A DNA stretch of 64,000 nucleotides from Hyphomonadaceae bacterium UBA5336 (GCA_002408125.1 DHQO01000025.1:159839-223838), one strand, 5' to 3'. Shown: positions 16,627-26,320, numbered from the stretch's first letter. The notes: generated by a model not told the origin, from the letters alone. Made by a program: numbers and translations.

Positions 16627-17614
16627 GAGCATCGCGCTGGCGGTCCTGCTTGGCGTCATGCCAGCAACCGCAATTGCTGAATCCGTGGTTTCCGGCGGAG
16701 CGCTGACCATCGAGGAATCCACCGTGATCGACTACCGCCCCGTCGTGGCGCGGATCGAAGCGGGCGACACGGCCACGGCGCGCTCGCGCCTGCAGGGCGT
16801 GGTCACGCGCCTGTCTATCGATGAAGGCGATGTGGTCGCGGCCGGCGATGTGGTCGCCATCGTGACAGACGATACGCTGGCCCCGCAGCTCGCCGCGATT
16901 GCCTCGCGGATCGAGGCGCTGGCCGCGCAGATTTCCCAGGCCGAGGACGACCTTGCCCGCAACGAAGCCCTGTTCGAGGACGGCTTCTTCCCGCGCGCGC
17001 GTCTGGATGAACAGCGCACCGCGCTGGATGTCATGCGCCGCAATCTCGCTTCGGCGCAGGCCGAGCGCCGCGCCCTGGCCGCCCGTCAGGGTGAAGGCCG
17101 CATCCTTGCGCCGGCTGATGCCCGCGTGACCGGCGTTGGTGTGGTGGAAGGCTCTATTGTCAGCCCCGGCGAAGTCATTGCAAGCTTTGCCACGCTCAAC
17201 GGCATTGTCCGCCTGTCGCTGCCCGAGCGCCATGCCTCGCAGGTCGCCGAGGGCGAGACCGTCACGCTGAGACTGCCTTCGCGCGACAATGATGTGCGCA
17301 CGGCGACCATCGTGAAAGTCTATCCTGAGCTGCGCGACGGCGCCGTGATCGCCGATGCCACCGTGCAGGGCGGGCTCAGCGCGCTGGTCGGCGAGCGCGT
17401 CGACGTGCTGGCCCCGGTGGGCGAGCGCCGCGCGATCCGCGTTCCGGAGGACTATGTGACGACCCGCTATGGCGTGGATTTCGTCCGCGTGGCCGTGGGG
17501 GACCGCTATGTCGATGCGCCCGTCGCGCTGGCCTCCACGCTGACCGATGCCGAAGGCTATTACGAAGTGCTGAGCGGGCTGCGCCCCGGCGACCGCATCG
17601 AAAGACCGGAGTAG
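16613..17614 (+). CDS. RND efflux pump periplasmic adaptor (HlyD/AcrA type)
   Basis: A 333-residue adaptor with a Sec signal peptide (MAAIRSIALAVLLGVMPATA) rather than a membrane anchor or lipobox. It has the lipoyl half SRLQGVVTRLSIDEGDVVAAGDV, a short helical hairpin (AQISQAEDDLARNEALFEDGFF), the second lipoyl half and a barrel ending in VPEDYVTTRYGVDFVRV. The start at 16613 overlaps the rhodanese gene; the pump gene follows after 6 bases. It would link the RND pump to the TolC-type channel of the divergent arm. Confidence 0.9.
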   Translation: MAAIRSIALAVLLGVMPATAIAESVVSGGALTIEESTVIDYRPVVARIEAGDTATARSRLQGVVTRLSIDEGDVVAAGDVVAIVTDDTLAPQLAAIASRIEALAAQISQAEDDLARNEALFEDGFFPRARLDEQRTALDVMRRNLASAQAERRALAARQGEGRILAPADARVTGVGVVEGSIVSPGEVIASFATLNGIVRLSLPERHASQVAEGETVTLRLPSRDNDVRTATIVKVYPELRDGAVIADATVQGGLSALVGERVDVLAPVGERRAIRVPEDYVTTRYGVDFVRVAVGDRYVDAPVALASTLTDAEGYYEVLSGLRPGDRIERPE

Positions 17615-17620
17615 GGACAG

Positions 17621-20600
17621 ATGAAACTCGACATTTCCGGCTCCATCACGCGCAGCACGATCCGTTCGCCGCTGACCCCGCTTTTCCTGCTCACGGCCCT
17701 CGCCGTCGGCCTGATCGCGTTGCTCACCATCCCGCGCGAGGAAGAGCCGCAGATCTCCGTGCCCATGGTCGACATGCTGGTCTCCGCGCCGGGCCTGAAG
17801 GCGCCCGATGTGGTCGAGCAGGTGACCAAGCCGCTTGAGGAGATCGTCAAGGCGATCCCGGATGTCGAGCACGTTTACTCCCAGAGCCGCGATGATGGTG
17901 CCATGGTGACGGCGCGCTTCATGGTCGGCACCGATGCCGACGATGCAATCTTGCGTATCCATGAGCGCATCCGCGCCAATCTGGGCCGCATCCCGCCCGG
18001 CGTGCCCATGCCGATGGTGATCGGGCGCGGCATCAATGATGTGCCGATCGTCACGCTCACCCTGTCGCCGGAAGACTGGACCGGGGATGTGTGGACTGAC
18101 ACCAGCCTGCGCATGCTCGCCGACGAGCTGCAGAAAGAACTGATCAAGGTCGACGATGTCGGCCTCACATCCATCACCGGTGGGCGCCGGCTGGAGCTGC
18201 GCGTCGAGCCTGATGTCCAGGCCATGGCGTCCTATGGCATCCCGCTGCAGACGCTGGTGGAGTCCGTCGGCCAGGCCGCAGCCGCCCATCCGGTCGGCAC
18301 CGTGCGCCAGGATGGCAACTCCCTGATGGTGCAGGCCGGCGACCGGATCAATTCGGTCGGCGAGCTGGAACGCCTGGAGCTTCAGGGCGCCGATGGCCGC
18401 ACGGTCTACCTGTCGGATGTGGCGCAGGTGCGGGTAACCGGCCAGGACAGCGAGAGCCGCGTCTGGACGCTCGACCACCGCGCCGATGGGGAGGGCTTCG
18501 ATATCCGCCCGGCCGTGACCCTGTCGCTCGCCAAGCGCCCCGGCGCCAATGCGGTGAATGTGGCCGAAGCCATCCTCACCCGCGTGCATGAGCTGGAAGG
18601 CAATCTCATCCCCGAAGGCGTGCGGGTGGAAGTCACCCGCGATTATGGTGAGACGGCCAACCACAAGGCCAACGAACTCCTGTTCCACCTCGGCCTCGCC
18701 ACGGTCTCCATCGTCATCCTGATCGCCTTCGCCATTGGCTGGCGCGAGGCGCTGGTGACGCTCATCGTCATCCCGACCACCATCCTGCTCACCCTCTTTG
18801 CCTCGCTGATGATGGGCTACACCATCAACCGGGTCTCTCTGTTCGCGCTGATTTTCTCCATCGGCATCCTGGTCGACGATGCGATCGTGATGATCGAGAA
18901 CATTGCCCGCCATTGGGCAATGAAGGATGGCCGCACGCGTGCCCATGCTGCCGTGGATGCGGTTTCCGAGGTCGGCAACCCGACCATCATTGCCACGCTG
19001 ACCGTGATCGCAGCCCTGCTGCCGATGATGTTCGTCTCCGGCCTGATGGGCCCCTATATGGCGCCGATCCCGGCCAATGCCTCGGCGGCCATGCTGTTCT
19101 CCTTCTTCGTCGCCGTGGGCATCGCGCCCTGGCTCTTGATGAAGATCGCCGGCAAGGCGAAGCTCGCGGGCCACGAGAATGCCGAACATGGCGAAACCCG
19201 CATGGGCAATTTCTATCGCTCCGTCGCCGCGCCGATTGTCGCCTCGAAGCGCAATGCCTGGACCTTCCTGATCGCGGTGGGCCTGGCGACGCTCGCCTCG
19301 CTCAGCCTGTTTGCGACCAAGGCCGTGCCGGTGAAACTCCTGCCCTTCGACAACAAGTCCGAAATCCAGGTCGTGCTCGACCTGCCGGAAGGCGCTTCGG
19401 TGGAAGACACCGAACGTGCGCTCTTCGCGCTCGCCGATGCCATCCGCGATGTGGAGGAAGTGACGACCATTCAGGCCTACGCGGGCACCGCCGCGCCGTT
19501 CAACTTCAATGGCCTGGTGCGCCACTATTTCCTGCGCAATTCTCCCGAACTCGGCGACCTGCAGGTGAACCTGTCGGAAAAATCCGAGCGCAGCCGGGCG
19601 AGCCACGATATCGCGCTCGATATCCGCGAGCGCCTCCTGGCTGTGGAGCTGGGCGAGGGCGCGAATGTGAAGGTTGTCGAGGTCCCGCCCGGGCCCCCGG
19701 TCATCTCCACCCTGATGGCGGAGATCTACGGCCCCACGCCGGAAGCGCGCCGGGAGACCGCCGCCATTGTCCGGTCCATGTTCGAGGAGACCGACTTCAT
19801 CGTCGATGTCGACGATTCCATCGGCGACCGTGCTCCGCGTCTGACGCTTTCAGTGAACGAACCGCGCGCGGCCGATTATGGCGTCGCCCAGCAGGACATT
19901 CTCGACACCATCTCGCTGGCCTTCGGCGGGCAGGTGGTCGGCGTAAGCCCGCGCGGAGAAGGGCGCGACCCGCTCGATATCCGCATCCTCTTCCCCAAGG
20001 CCGAGCGCAACTGGAGCCAGGAGATCGCCGCCATCCCCGTGCCGAGGCGCCTGGCCGGGCAGGGCGCGCGCCCTGTGGAACTCGGCGCGCTGGTGGATGT
20101 TTCAGAGGAAATGGGATCGCCGACCATCTTCCGCCGCGATGGCTACTTCGCCGACATGGTGCAGGGCGAGCTGGCCGGGCGGTATGAGGCACCGATCTAC
20201 GGCATGTTCGAGATCCAGGACCGGGTGAAGGCCTTCGACTGGGAGGAGGCCGGCCTCACCGCCCCGGCGGTGCGCATGTATGGCCAGCCCTCGGACGAGA
20301 CCCGCCCGACCCTCTTGTGGGATGGCGAATGGGAGATCACCTATGTCACCTTCCGCGACATGGGGCTCGCCTTCGGCGCGGCGCTGATCGGGATCTATAT
20401 CCTGGTGGTCGCCCAGTTCGGCACGTTCCGCGTGCCGCTGATCATCCTGACGCCCGTGCCGCTCACCCTGATAGGGATCATGATCGGCCATTGGCTGTTC
20501 GGCGCGGCGTTTACCGCCACCTCGATGATCGGCTTCATCGCGCTGGCCGGGATCATCGTGCGCAACTCGATCCTGCTGGTGGACTTTGTCCGCCACCTGC

Positions 20601-20890
20601 AGAATGCCGAGACGCCGCTGAAGGATGTCCTGCTGGAAGCCGGCGCGATCCGCTTCAAGCCGATCCTGCTCACGGCGCTGGCCGCCATGATCGGCGCGGC
20701 GGTGATCCTGACCGACCCGATCTTCCAGGGCCTGGCCATCTCGCTACTGTTCGGGCTGGCTTCCTCCACCGCGCTGACTGTGCTGGTTATTCCGGCAATC
20801 TATATTGCCCTGCGCGGGCCGGACTGGACGCCGGAACCCGAAGCAGACGAGACAGAAATCGACGCCACACTGATGGAGGCTGCGACCTGA
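17621..20890 (+). CDS. RND efflux transporter permease (AcrB/MexF superfamily)
   Basis: A 1089-residue proton-driven pump, of full length for the family. The two-fold layout is clear: helix 1 (SPLTPLFLLTALAVGLIALL), first periplasmic loop, helices 2-6 with the proton-relay pair Asp419-Asp420 in ILVDDAIVMIENI (equivalent of AcrB 407/408), then helix 7, second loop, and helices 8-12 (ILVVAQFGTFRVPLIILTPVPL). The GILVDDAIVMIEN signature is nearer multidrug or hydrophobe pumps than CusA-type metal pumps; no Met triad like CusA was noticed. Located between a rhodanese and an ArsR gene, so a sulfur-related substrate or stress signal is likely but unproven. Confidence 0.93.
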   Translation: MKLDISGSITRSTIRSPLTPLFLLTALAVGLIALLTIPREEEPQISVPMVDMLVSAPGLKAPDVVEQVTKPLEEIVKAIPDVEHVYSQSRDDGAMVTARFMVGTDADDAILRIHERIRANLGRIPPGVPMPMVIGRGINDVPIVTLTLSPEDWTGDVWTDTSLRMLADELQKELIKVDDVGLTSITGGRRLELRVEPDVQAMASYGIPLQTLVESVGQAAAAHPVGTVRQDGNSLMVQAGDRINSVGELERLELQGADGRTVYLSDVAQVRVTGQDSESRVWTLDHRADGEGFDIRPAVTLSLAKRPGANAVNVAEAILTRVHELEGNLIPEGVRVEVTRDYGETANHKANELLFHLGLATVSIVILIAFAIGWREALVTLIVIPTTILLTLFASLMMGYTINRVSLFALIFSIGILVDDAIVMIENIARHWAMKDGRTRAHAAVDAVSEVGNPTIIATLTVIAALLPMMFVSGLMGPYMAPIPANASAAMLFSFFVAVGIAPWLLMKIAGKAKLAGHENAEHGETRMGNFYRSVAAPIVASKRNAWTFLIAVGLATLASLSLFATKAVPVKLLPFDNKSEIQVVLDLPEGASVEDTERALFALADAIRDVEEVTTIQAYAGTAAPFNFNGLVRHYFLRNSPELGDLQVNLSEKSERSRASHDIALDIRERLLAVELGEGANVKVVEVPPGPPVISTLMAEIYGPTPEARRETAAIVRSMFEETDFIVDVDDSIGDRAPRLTLSVNEPRAADYGVAQQDILDTISLAFGGQVVGVSPRGEGRDPLDIRILFPKAERNWSQEIAAIPVPRRLAGQGARPVELGALVDVSEEMGSPTIFRRDGYFADMVQGELAGRYEAPIYGMFEIQDRVKAFDWEEAGLTAPAVRMYGQPSDETRPTLLWDGEWEITYVTFRDMGLAFGAALIGIYILVVAQFGTFRVPLIILTPVPLTLIGIMIGHWLFGAAFTATSMIGFIALAGIIVRNSILLVDFVRHLQNAETPLKDVLLEAGAIRFKPILLTALAAMIGAAVILTDPIFQGLAISLLFGLASSTALTVLVIPAIYIALRGPDWTPEPEADETEIDATLMEAAT

Positions 20891-21216
20891 TGCCGACACC
20901 ACACCCCAACTCCAGGGATGCCTTCGACCTGATGTCCAGCCGGATCCAGGAGGCCTCTGACGTACTCAAGGCGATGTCGAGCGATACGCGGCTGAAGATC
21001 ATGTGCGCCCTTAGCGAGGGGGAGTTGGCGGTCAACCAGCTGGTCGAGCTTACCGATCAGTCGCCCTCGGCAGTGTCCCAGCATCTGGCGAAGCTGCGTG
21101 CGGCGAACCTGGTGGAATCGCGGCGCGAGGCGCAGACGATCTATTATCGCTGTGCCGGCGGCATCGGCCGGGCGCTGATCGATACGTTGTGCGATTTTTA
21201 TCGGCCAGCGACGTGA
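20890..21216 (+). CDS. ArsR-family regulator, SqrR/BigR-like
   Basis: A 108-residue winged-helix repressor. The recognition helix region is QSPSAVSQHLAKLRAANLVESRRE, followed by the wing AQTIYYRC. The segment RLKIMCALSEGELAVNQL is typical of BigR/SqrR persulfide sensors, whose first sensing Cys matches Cys39 here. The second Cys of that family is in the last helix; here Cys101 (TLCDFYRP) is displaced by about four residues, and an extra Cys88 lies in the wing. The start overlaps the pump stop by one base (TGATG). Expected to repress both arms of the sulfur locus. A later Met at codon 15 is a possible start. Confidence 0.88.
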   Translation: MPTPHPNSRDAFDLMSSRIQEASDVLKAMSSDTRLKIMCALSEGELAVNQLVELTDQSPSAVSQHLAKLRAANLVESRREAQTIYYRCAGGIGRALIDTLCDFYRPAT

Positions 21217-21241
21217 TCTGCCCTTCGCCCTTCGTCTCCGC

Positions 21242-22891
21242 TCAGGATGAGGGCTCAAGCCGCACCGTCCCGCTGGCCTCAAGGCCCTCCAATCCGACCG
21301 GCTTGTGGGTAAGTAGAATAAGCGCGCGCGGCGCCCCCTGTCGCCAGGCCGAGAGATTGGCGGCAAGGGCGCGCCGCGTGGAGCCGTCGAGCCCGGCAAA
21401 GGGTTCGTCGAGAACCAGCACTTCGGGCTCTATCAGCAGGGCACGGGCAAGTCCGATCCGACGCAGCTCTCCACCGGAGAAGGGCGCCTCGCTGTCTGAG
21501 AACAGGGCATCAAGGCCATCGGGATGCGCGCGCACCACAGGGCCGGCCAGGGCCAGATCGAGCGCGTTCCAGAGCCCCGCCTCGCTGGCGCCGGGCGCGG
21601 CAAGGCGGAGCTGGTCAGCCAGCGTGCCAGGCAGGAAGGCGGGAAATTGCGGGCTGAGCGCGATGCGTTCGAGCACCGCGGCGATCCGCACCTCGCCGCC
21701 CGGGATGCCGGCATAGCTCAATGCGCCGCCGGCCGGCGGATGCAGGCGCATCAGGGTTTCGGCCAGCGTCGTCTTGCCCGAGCCCGATGGGCCGATGAGT
21801 TGCAGCACGTCGCCGGGTGTGAGGGTGAAGCTGACGGGAGGGGTTGCGGGGGCGGCGTCTGAGGCCTGTGCGATCAACCCGTCCGCCCGGATCGGGAAGA
21901 CGGTCTCCAGCGCCTTCGCCGTCTCTTCCGGCGCATCCCAGGGCGCATTGCCGAGGAGAAGCCGGGAGCGCAGCCGCTCGGCAGCAAGGCCGGCGCGCGG
22001 GGCGGCGTCGAACACCTTGATCATTGCGGTCGCCGCATCGAACGCCGCGATCAGGGCCAGCCCCGCGCCGACGGCCAGCGCAAGATCCGATCCGCTCCCG
22101 GCCACGCGCCAGAGCAGGAGCGCGGCGAGGCCCAGCCCGGCAAGGCTGCCGAGCGCGCCGAGCCCGCGAAAGGGGCGCTGGATCGTCTCGCCGGCAGTGA
22201 GATGTGCATTGAGCGCTTCACGTGTGCGCTCGGCCTCCACGGGCAGCGCGCCGGCAATGTCGAGTTCCACAGCGTTCTCGACCAGGCGCGAGACCTGTTC
22301 GCGCACCGCTTCGCCCTGCCGGCCATGAGCTTCGGCAGCGGTATGGGACTGTCGCACCGCGCGCCAGGGCAGGGCGAGGCTGAACAGGGCTGCGAGCGCC
22401 AGGGCAAGGAGGCCGGAGATCCAGTCGGCCGCCAGCGCAAGGCCCAGCGCGACGATGAGGCTCGCGGCAATCGCCACTGCCGGGCTCATCACGCGCAGGA
22501 AGCCGCGCTCGGCATCGTCGACATCGTCGATCAGGGCGCTGAGCTGGCTCGCTGGCAGGCTGGCAAAGCCGCGCCGTGCATGGGCGCTGCCGGAGAAGAT
22601 GGCCGGGCGCAGGCGGACCGAGAGCGACAGGGTCGCGTCATGGCCGACCAGCTGTTCGCCATAGCGCGCCACGACGCGGGCAAAGGCGGCAAGGCGCACC
22701 CCGGCGCTGGGATAGAGATGGTTGAAGACATGGCCCGTCCCGGCAAGCCCCGAGAGCGCTGCCGCCGTCAGGAACCAGCCCGACAGGCCGAGCAGGACAA
22801 CGCCCGATGTGCCCGCCAGCGCCGAGAGGGCGAGCGCGAAGAGAAATCTCGTGCGGGCCGGGGAGCCGAGAGCGCGCCAGAGCCGGATCAT
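21242..22891 (-). CDS. cydC: CydC subunit of cysteine/glutathione ABC exporter
   Basis: Half of the heterodimeric CydDC transporter that moves cysteine and glutathione to the periplasm, needed for assembly of cytochrome bd. 549 residues: a six-helix membrane domain (about 15-300) with the CydC-like start LSGWFLTAAALSG, then the ATPase domain with Walker A GPSGSGKTT, signature FSGGELRRIGLARA and Walker B VLVLDEPFAGLD. It overlaps cydD by 4 bases and converges with the ArsR gene. The bd oxidase it serves is on the divergent side. Confidence 0.92.
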   Translation of the reverse strand: MIRLWRALGSPARTRFLFALALSALAGTSGVVLLGLSGWFLTAAALSGLAGTGHVFNHLYPSAGVRLAAFARVVARYGEQLVGHDATLSLSVRLRPAIFSGSAHARRGFASLPASQLSALIDDVDDAERGFLRVMSPAVAIAASLIVALGLALAADWISGLLALALAALFSLALPWRAVRQSHTAAEAHGRQGEAVREQVSRLVENAVELDIAGALPVEAERTREALNAHLTAGETIQRPFRGLGALGSLAGLGLAALLLWRVAGSGSDLALAVGAGLALIAAFDAATAMIKVFDAAPRAGLAAERLRSRLLLGNAPWDAPEETAKALETVFPIRADGLIAQASDAAPATPPVSFTLTPGDVLQLIGPSGSGKTTLAETLMRLHPPAGGALSYAGIPGGEVRIAAVLERIALSPQFPAFLPGTLADQLRLAAPGASEAGLWNALDLALAGPVVRAHPDGLDALFSDSEAPFSGGELRRIGLARALLIEPEVLVLDEPFAGLDGSTRRALAANLSAWRQGAPRALILLTHKPVGLEGLEASGTVRLEPSS

Positions 22892-24573
22892 GCCGGCTCC
22901 ATCTCTGCGGGCTCGCCGAGCGGCACGACCAGATCGCAGGCGGCGAGCACGGCCTCGGAATGGCTGGCAATCAGGAGAGTGCGGCCCCTGGCGAGGGATT
23001 CCAGCACGGCGAGGAAGCCGGCTTCGGCATCAGGATCAAGATGCGCTGTCGGCTCATCAAGCAGGAGGATTGGCGCATCGCGCAAGAGGGCGCGGGCAAG
23101 CGCAAGGCGCTGGCGCTGGCCGCCGGAAAGCCCGGCACCGAACCGGCCGAGCGGGCTGTCGAGCGTGCGGCCCGAGGCAGTGAGCAGGTTGAGTAGTCCG
23201 GTCTGGCGCGCGGCATCTTCCAGCGCAGCCTCGCTGGCGGCGGGCGCGCCGAGCAGGAGATTGGAGCGCACCGTGCCCTCCACCACCCAGGGCGTCTGGC
23301 CGACATAGGCGACGCTCTCGGCAAGGCTTGCGCCGTCTTCCAGTGGCCTGGCGTCAATCAGGATGCGCCCTTCAACCCGCCGTGTGCGTGCGAGCAGGGC
23401 GAGGAGGCAGGAGGACTTGCCCGAGCCGGACACGCCGGAGAGGGCGCAGAGCTCGCCCGGCCGGGCGGTGAAACTGACACCGCGCACCGCCGCGCGCTGG
23501 CCGGCATGGGCGAGGGCGACCTCTTCGAAGGCAATGACCGGAGCGGCATTCAGGCGGGGCAGGCGACGGATTTCGGTGGCCTCGGCGGCCGCGATCCAGG
23601 GCGCGAGCATCTCGGCGGCGGCCACGCCGTCAGCGCGGTCATGATGCAGGCCGGAGAGCTTGCGGATCGGGGCGAAGAATTCCGGCGCGAGGATGAGCAC
23701 GGTGAGGCCTTCGGCGAGGGTCAGCGTCTCGCCGGTTTCGAAGGGAAAGACGCCGAGCAGCTTGAAGCCGACATAGACCGCCACCAGCGCGATGGAGACC
23801 GAAGCGAAGAATTCCAGCACGGCGGTCGAGAGGAACGCGACGCGCAGGATCGCCATGGTTCGCTGGCGTAGGCTCTCGGAGGCAAGCTCAAGCGCCCGCG
23901 TTTCGCGGGTCACTGCGCGAAAGGCACGGATCAGGCCGGCCTGTGCAGCGCGGGCCTGAAAGCTGCCGGAGAGGAGATCGAGGGAAGCCTGCTGGGCGCG
24001 CGCTCGGCTCGCGGTTTCGCTGGCGGTCAGCCAGATGAAGAGGGGCAGGACGATCACCGAGACCAGCAGCAATATGGCGGCAAGCCAGGTCTGCGTTGCT
24101 GACGCGATGAGGACGATTAGCGGGCCGATCAGGGCGAGCTGCTGGCCGGGTAGCCAGCCTGCCGCATAGGCGGCGAGCTTGCCTGTGCGGTCCACGATCT
24201 GGCTGGTCCGCGCGCCGGCAGACTCCCCTCCGAGCATGGCCGGACCGGCTCTTGCCGCTGCGCTGAGCACCTCGCCGCGCGCGGCGCCGACCATGCCAAG
24301 CCCAGCGCGGGCGGCGAGTGTTTCCGCGCCCCAGACGGCCGCAGTGCGCACAGCCGCGCCGGAAAGGGCAAGCCCCAGCCAGGGGGTTGCGGCCCCGCCG
24401 CTTGCGAGTGCCCCGACCGCATGACCGAGCCCCCAGGCGATCGCTACCCAGGCGCACACGGCCAGTGTATGAAGTGCAAGCGCACCGCGCACATTGCCGC
24501 GCGCCGCCTCGCCCCAGCGGCGAAGTGCGACTCGCGATATATTCTTGTCCTGAGAAGCGCCAGACGAAGCCAT
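22888..24573 (-). CDS. cydD: CydD subunit of cysteine/glutathione ABC exporter
   Basis: Partner of CydC, 561 residues. Membrane domain about residues 30-330 with the CydD-like stretch ADSPPSMAG-type loop replaced by GESAGARTSQIVDRTGKLAAYAAG, then the ATPase with Walker A GVSGSGKSS, signature LSGGQRQRLALARALL and Walker B ILLLDEPTAHLD. Transcribed away from cydA across a 131-base control region that contains a candidate NsrR site 23 bases before its start. Confidence 0.92.
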   Translation of the reverse strand: MASSGASQDKNISRVALRRWGEAARGNVRGALALHTLAVCAWVAIAWGLGHAVGALASGGAATPWLGLALSGAAVRTAAVWGAETLAARAGLGMVGAARGEVLSAAARAGPAMLGGESAGARTSQIVDRTGKLAAYAAGWLPGQQLALIGPLIVLIASATQTWLAAILLLVSVIVLPLFIWLTASETASRARAQQASLDLLSGSFQARAAQAGLIRAFRAVTRETRALELASESLRQRTMAILRVAFLSTAVLEFFASVSIALVAVYVGFKLLGVFPFETGETLTLAEGLTVLILAPEFFAPIRKLSGLHHDRADGVAAAEMLAPWIAAAEATEIRRLPRLNAAPVIAFEEVALAHAGQRAAVRGVSFTARPGELCALSGVSGSGKSSCLLALLARTRRVEGRILIDARPLEDGASLAESVAYVGQTPWVVEGTVRSNLLLGAPAASEAALEDAARQTGLLNLLTASGRTLDSPLGRFGAGLSGGQRQRLALARALLRDAPILLLDEPTAHLDPDAEAGFLAVLESLARGRTLLIASHSEAVLAACDLVVPLGEPAEMEPA

Positions 24574-24595
24574 GCTTGTGGCCTAGATCATAAAA

Positions 24596-24614
24596 GTGAT
24601 ATTTTTGATGCGAC
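24596..24614. promoter_or_regulatory. Candidate NsrR-type site between cydD and cydA
   Basis: On the minus strand this reads GTCGCATCAAAAATATCAC and matches 13 of 19 positions with the site in front of the nsrR gene (28159-28177), including the ten-base block AAAATATCAC. It lies 23 bases upstream of cydD and 91 upstream of cydA, in an AT-rich patch. The shared block in the only two control regions expected to be under the linked Rrf2 regulator is the evidence; the consensus differs from the enterobacterial NsrR box. Confidence 0.45.
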
Positions 24615-24704
24615 TTTTTGTGCGATATCGTCGGTCACATCACGGGTCTAAGTGTTTGGCCATGTCCCGGGCCTCTGCGCCTCTTGTTCCAATGGAGCCT
24701 GTCC

Positions 24705-26309
24705 ATGCCTGATCTCCTGGTTGCGGACCTGTCGCGCTGGCAGTTTGCGCTGACGGCCATGTACCACTTCCTGTTCGTACCGCTGACGCTCGGCCTGTCC
24801 ATGATGCTTGTTGTCATGGAGGGCGCCTATGTGATGACGGGCAAGGAAGTCTGGAAGAAGATCACCAAGTTCTGGGCCACGCTGTTCGGCATCAATTTCG
24901 TGCTCGGGGTGGCGACCGGCATCACCATGGAATTCCAGTTCGGCACCAACTGGGCCTATTACTCGCACTATGTCGGCGACATCTTCGGCGCGCCGCTGGC
25001 GATTGAAGGCCTGATGGCCTTCTTCCTGGAGGCGACCTTTGTCGGCCTCATGTTCTTCGGCTGGGGCAAGCTTTCCCGACCGGCACACTGGATGGTGACC
25101 TGCATGGTCGCGCTCGGATCGAACCTCTCGGCGCTGTGGATCCTGATCGCCAATGGCTGGATGCAGCACCCGGTGGGGTCCGAATTCAATCCCGAGACCA
25201 TGCGGATGGAAGTCACGAACTTCATGGAAGTGCTGTTCAATCCGGTCGCCCAGGCCAAGTTCGTGCACACTGTTTCGGCCGGCTATGTGACAGCGTCGGC
25301 CTTCGTGCTGGCGGTCTCGTGCTGGTATCTGTTGCGCGGCAGGCATCTGGGCCTGGCCAAGCGCTCGATCATGGTCGCTTCAGCCTTTGGCGTGCTGTCG
25401 GCGGCCTCTGTGATCGTGCTCGGCGATGAGAGCGGATATGTCGCCGGCGAGAGCCAGAAGTTCAAGCTCGCCGCCATTGAAGCGATGTGGGAAACCGAGC
25501 CGGCGCCGGCCTCCTTCACAGCCGTCGGCTGGCCGGACCGGGAGGCGAAGGAGACCCATTTCGCAATCCAGATCCCCTATGTGCTCGGCCTGATCGCGAC
25601 ACGCTCGCTGGATGAGGAAGTGCAGGGGCTCGACGATCTGGTCGACGAGGCGAAGGCCCGGATCGGCAACGGGATCGCCGCCTATGACGCACTTCAGCGT
25701 ATCCGCGCCAATCCCGAGGACGCCGCCGCGCAGGAAGCCTTCAACGCCACCAGGGAAGATCTCGGCCATGCCTTCCTGCTCACGCGCTATGTCGACGATC
25801 CGCGCCAGGCGACGCCGGAACAGATCGATGCCGCGGCTGAAGATCTCGTCCCCAATGTAGCAATGACCTTCTGGGGTTTCCGTTTCATGGTCGGTATCGG
25901 CTTCCTGTTCCTGGCAATCTTCGGCGCGGGGTTCTACTTCATGAACCTGCGCCGGAATGTGCCGCGCTGGTTCATGCATGTGGCCGTTTGGGCCGCGCCC
26001 TTGCCATGGCTCGCGGCAGAACTCGGCTGGATCGTGGCCGAGGTGGGCCGCCAGCCCTGGATTATCGATGGCGTGCTGCCGACGCATCTGGGCGTATCGA
26101 GCCTGTCGGCAAGCCAGGTGATCACGACCATGGTGGGCTTCACCCTGATCTATGGCGTGCTGCTGATCATCGAGATGCGCCTGATGCTACGGGCCATTCG
26201 CCTCGGGCCTGGTGGCGGACCGGTTGTCCCGCTCGGCGGGGGCGGGGTGTCCGATGCACTCGGCATCTCCGAGCCCGCCGCGCCCAACAACAATGTCTTT
26301 GACAAATAG
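24705..26309 (+). CDS. cydA: Cytochrome bd ubiquinol oxidase subunit I, long-Q-loop type
   Basis: Quinol oxidase subunit carrying haems b558, b595 and d; reduces oxygen to water with high affinity and is tolerant to NO and sulfide. 534 residues from ATG 24705. Haem ligands His21 (MYHFLFVPLTLG) and His188 (KFVHTVSAGYV) and Met in FRFMVGIGF are present. The quinol loop begins LGDESGYVAGESQKFKLAAIE and is long, as in E. coli CydA, not the short form common in many alphaproteobacteria. The earlier in-frame ATG at 24618 is rejected because the protein family begins here. Followed by cydB after 11 bases. Confidence 0.95.
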   Translation: MPDLLVADLSRWQFALTAMYHFLFVPLTLGLSMMLVVMEGAYVMTGKEVWKKITKFWATLFGINFVLGVATGITMEFQFGTNWAYYSHYVGDIFGAPLAIEGLMAFFLEATFVGLMFFGWGKLSRPAHWMVTCMVALGSNLSALWILIANGWMQHPVGSEFNPETMRMEVTNFMEVLFNPVAQAKFVHTVSAGYVTASAFVLAVSCWYLLRGRHLGLAKRSIMVASAFGVLSAASVIVLGDESGYVAGESQKFKLAAIEAMWETEPAPASFTAVGWPDREAKETHFAIQIPYVLGLIATRSLDEEVQGLDDLVDEAKARIGNGIAAYDALQRIRANPEDAAAQEAFNATREDLGHAFLLTRYVDDPRQATPEQIDAAAEDLVPNVAMTFWGFRFMVGIGFLFLAIFGAGFYFMNLRRNVPRWFMHVAVWAAPLPWLAAELGWIVAEVGRQPWIIDGVLPTHLGVSSLSASQVITTMVGFTLIYGVLLIIEMRLMLRAIRLGPGGGPVVPLGGGGVSDALGISEPAAPNNNVFDK

Positions 26310-26320
26310 GAGCGGACCTC

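Noticed and set aside
16583..19606. A 1007-codon open frame antisense to the RND adaptor and pump
   Set aside because: It mirrors the codon structure of a GC-rich gene, is rich in His, Gly, Arg and Asp, and has no domain; the sense strand encodes clear RND proteins.
24601..24640. TTGAT half-site as an FNR/ANR box before cydA
   Set aside because: The matching ATCAA half is absent at the required 4-base spacing.
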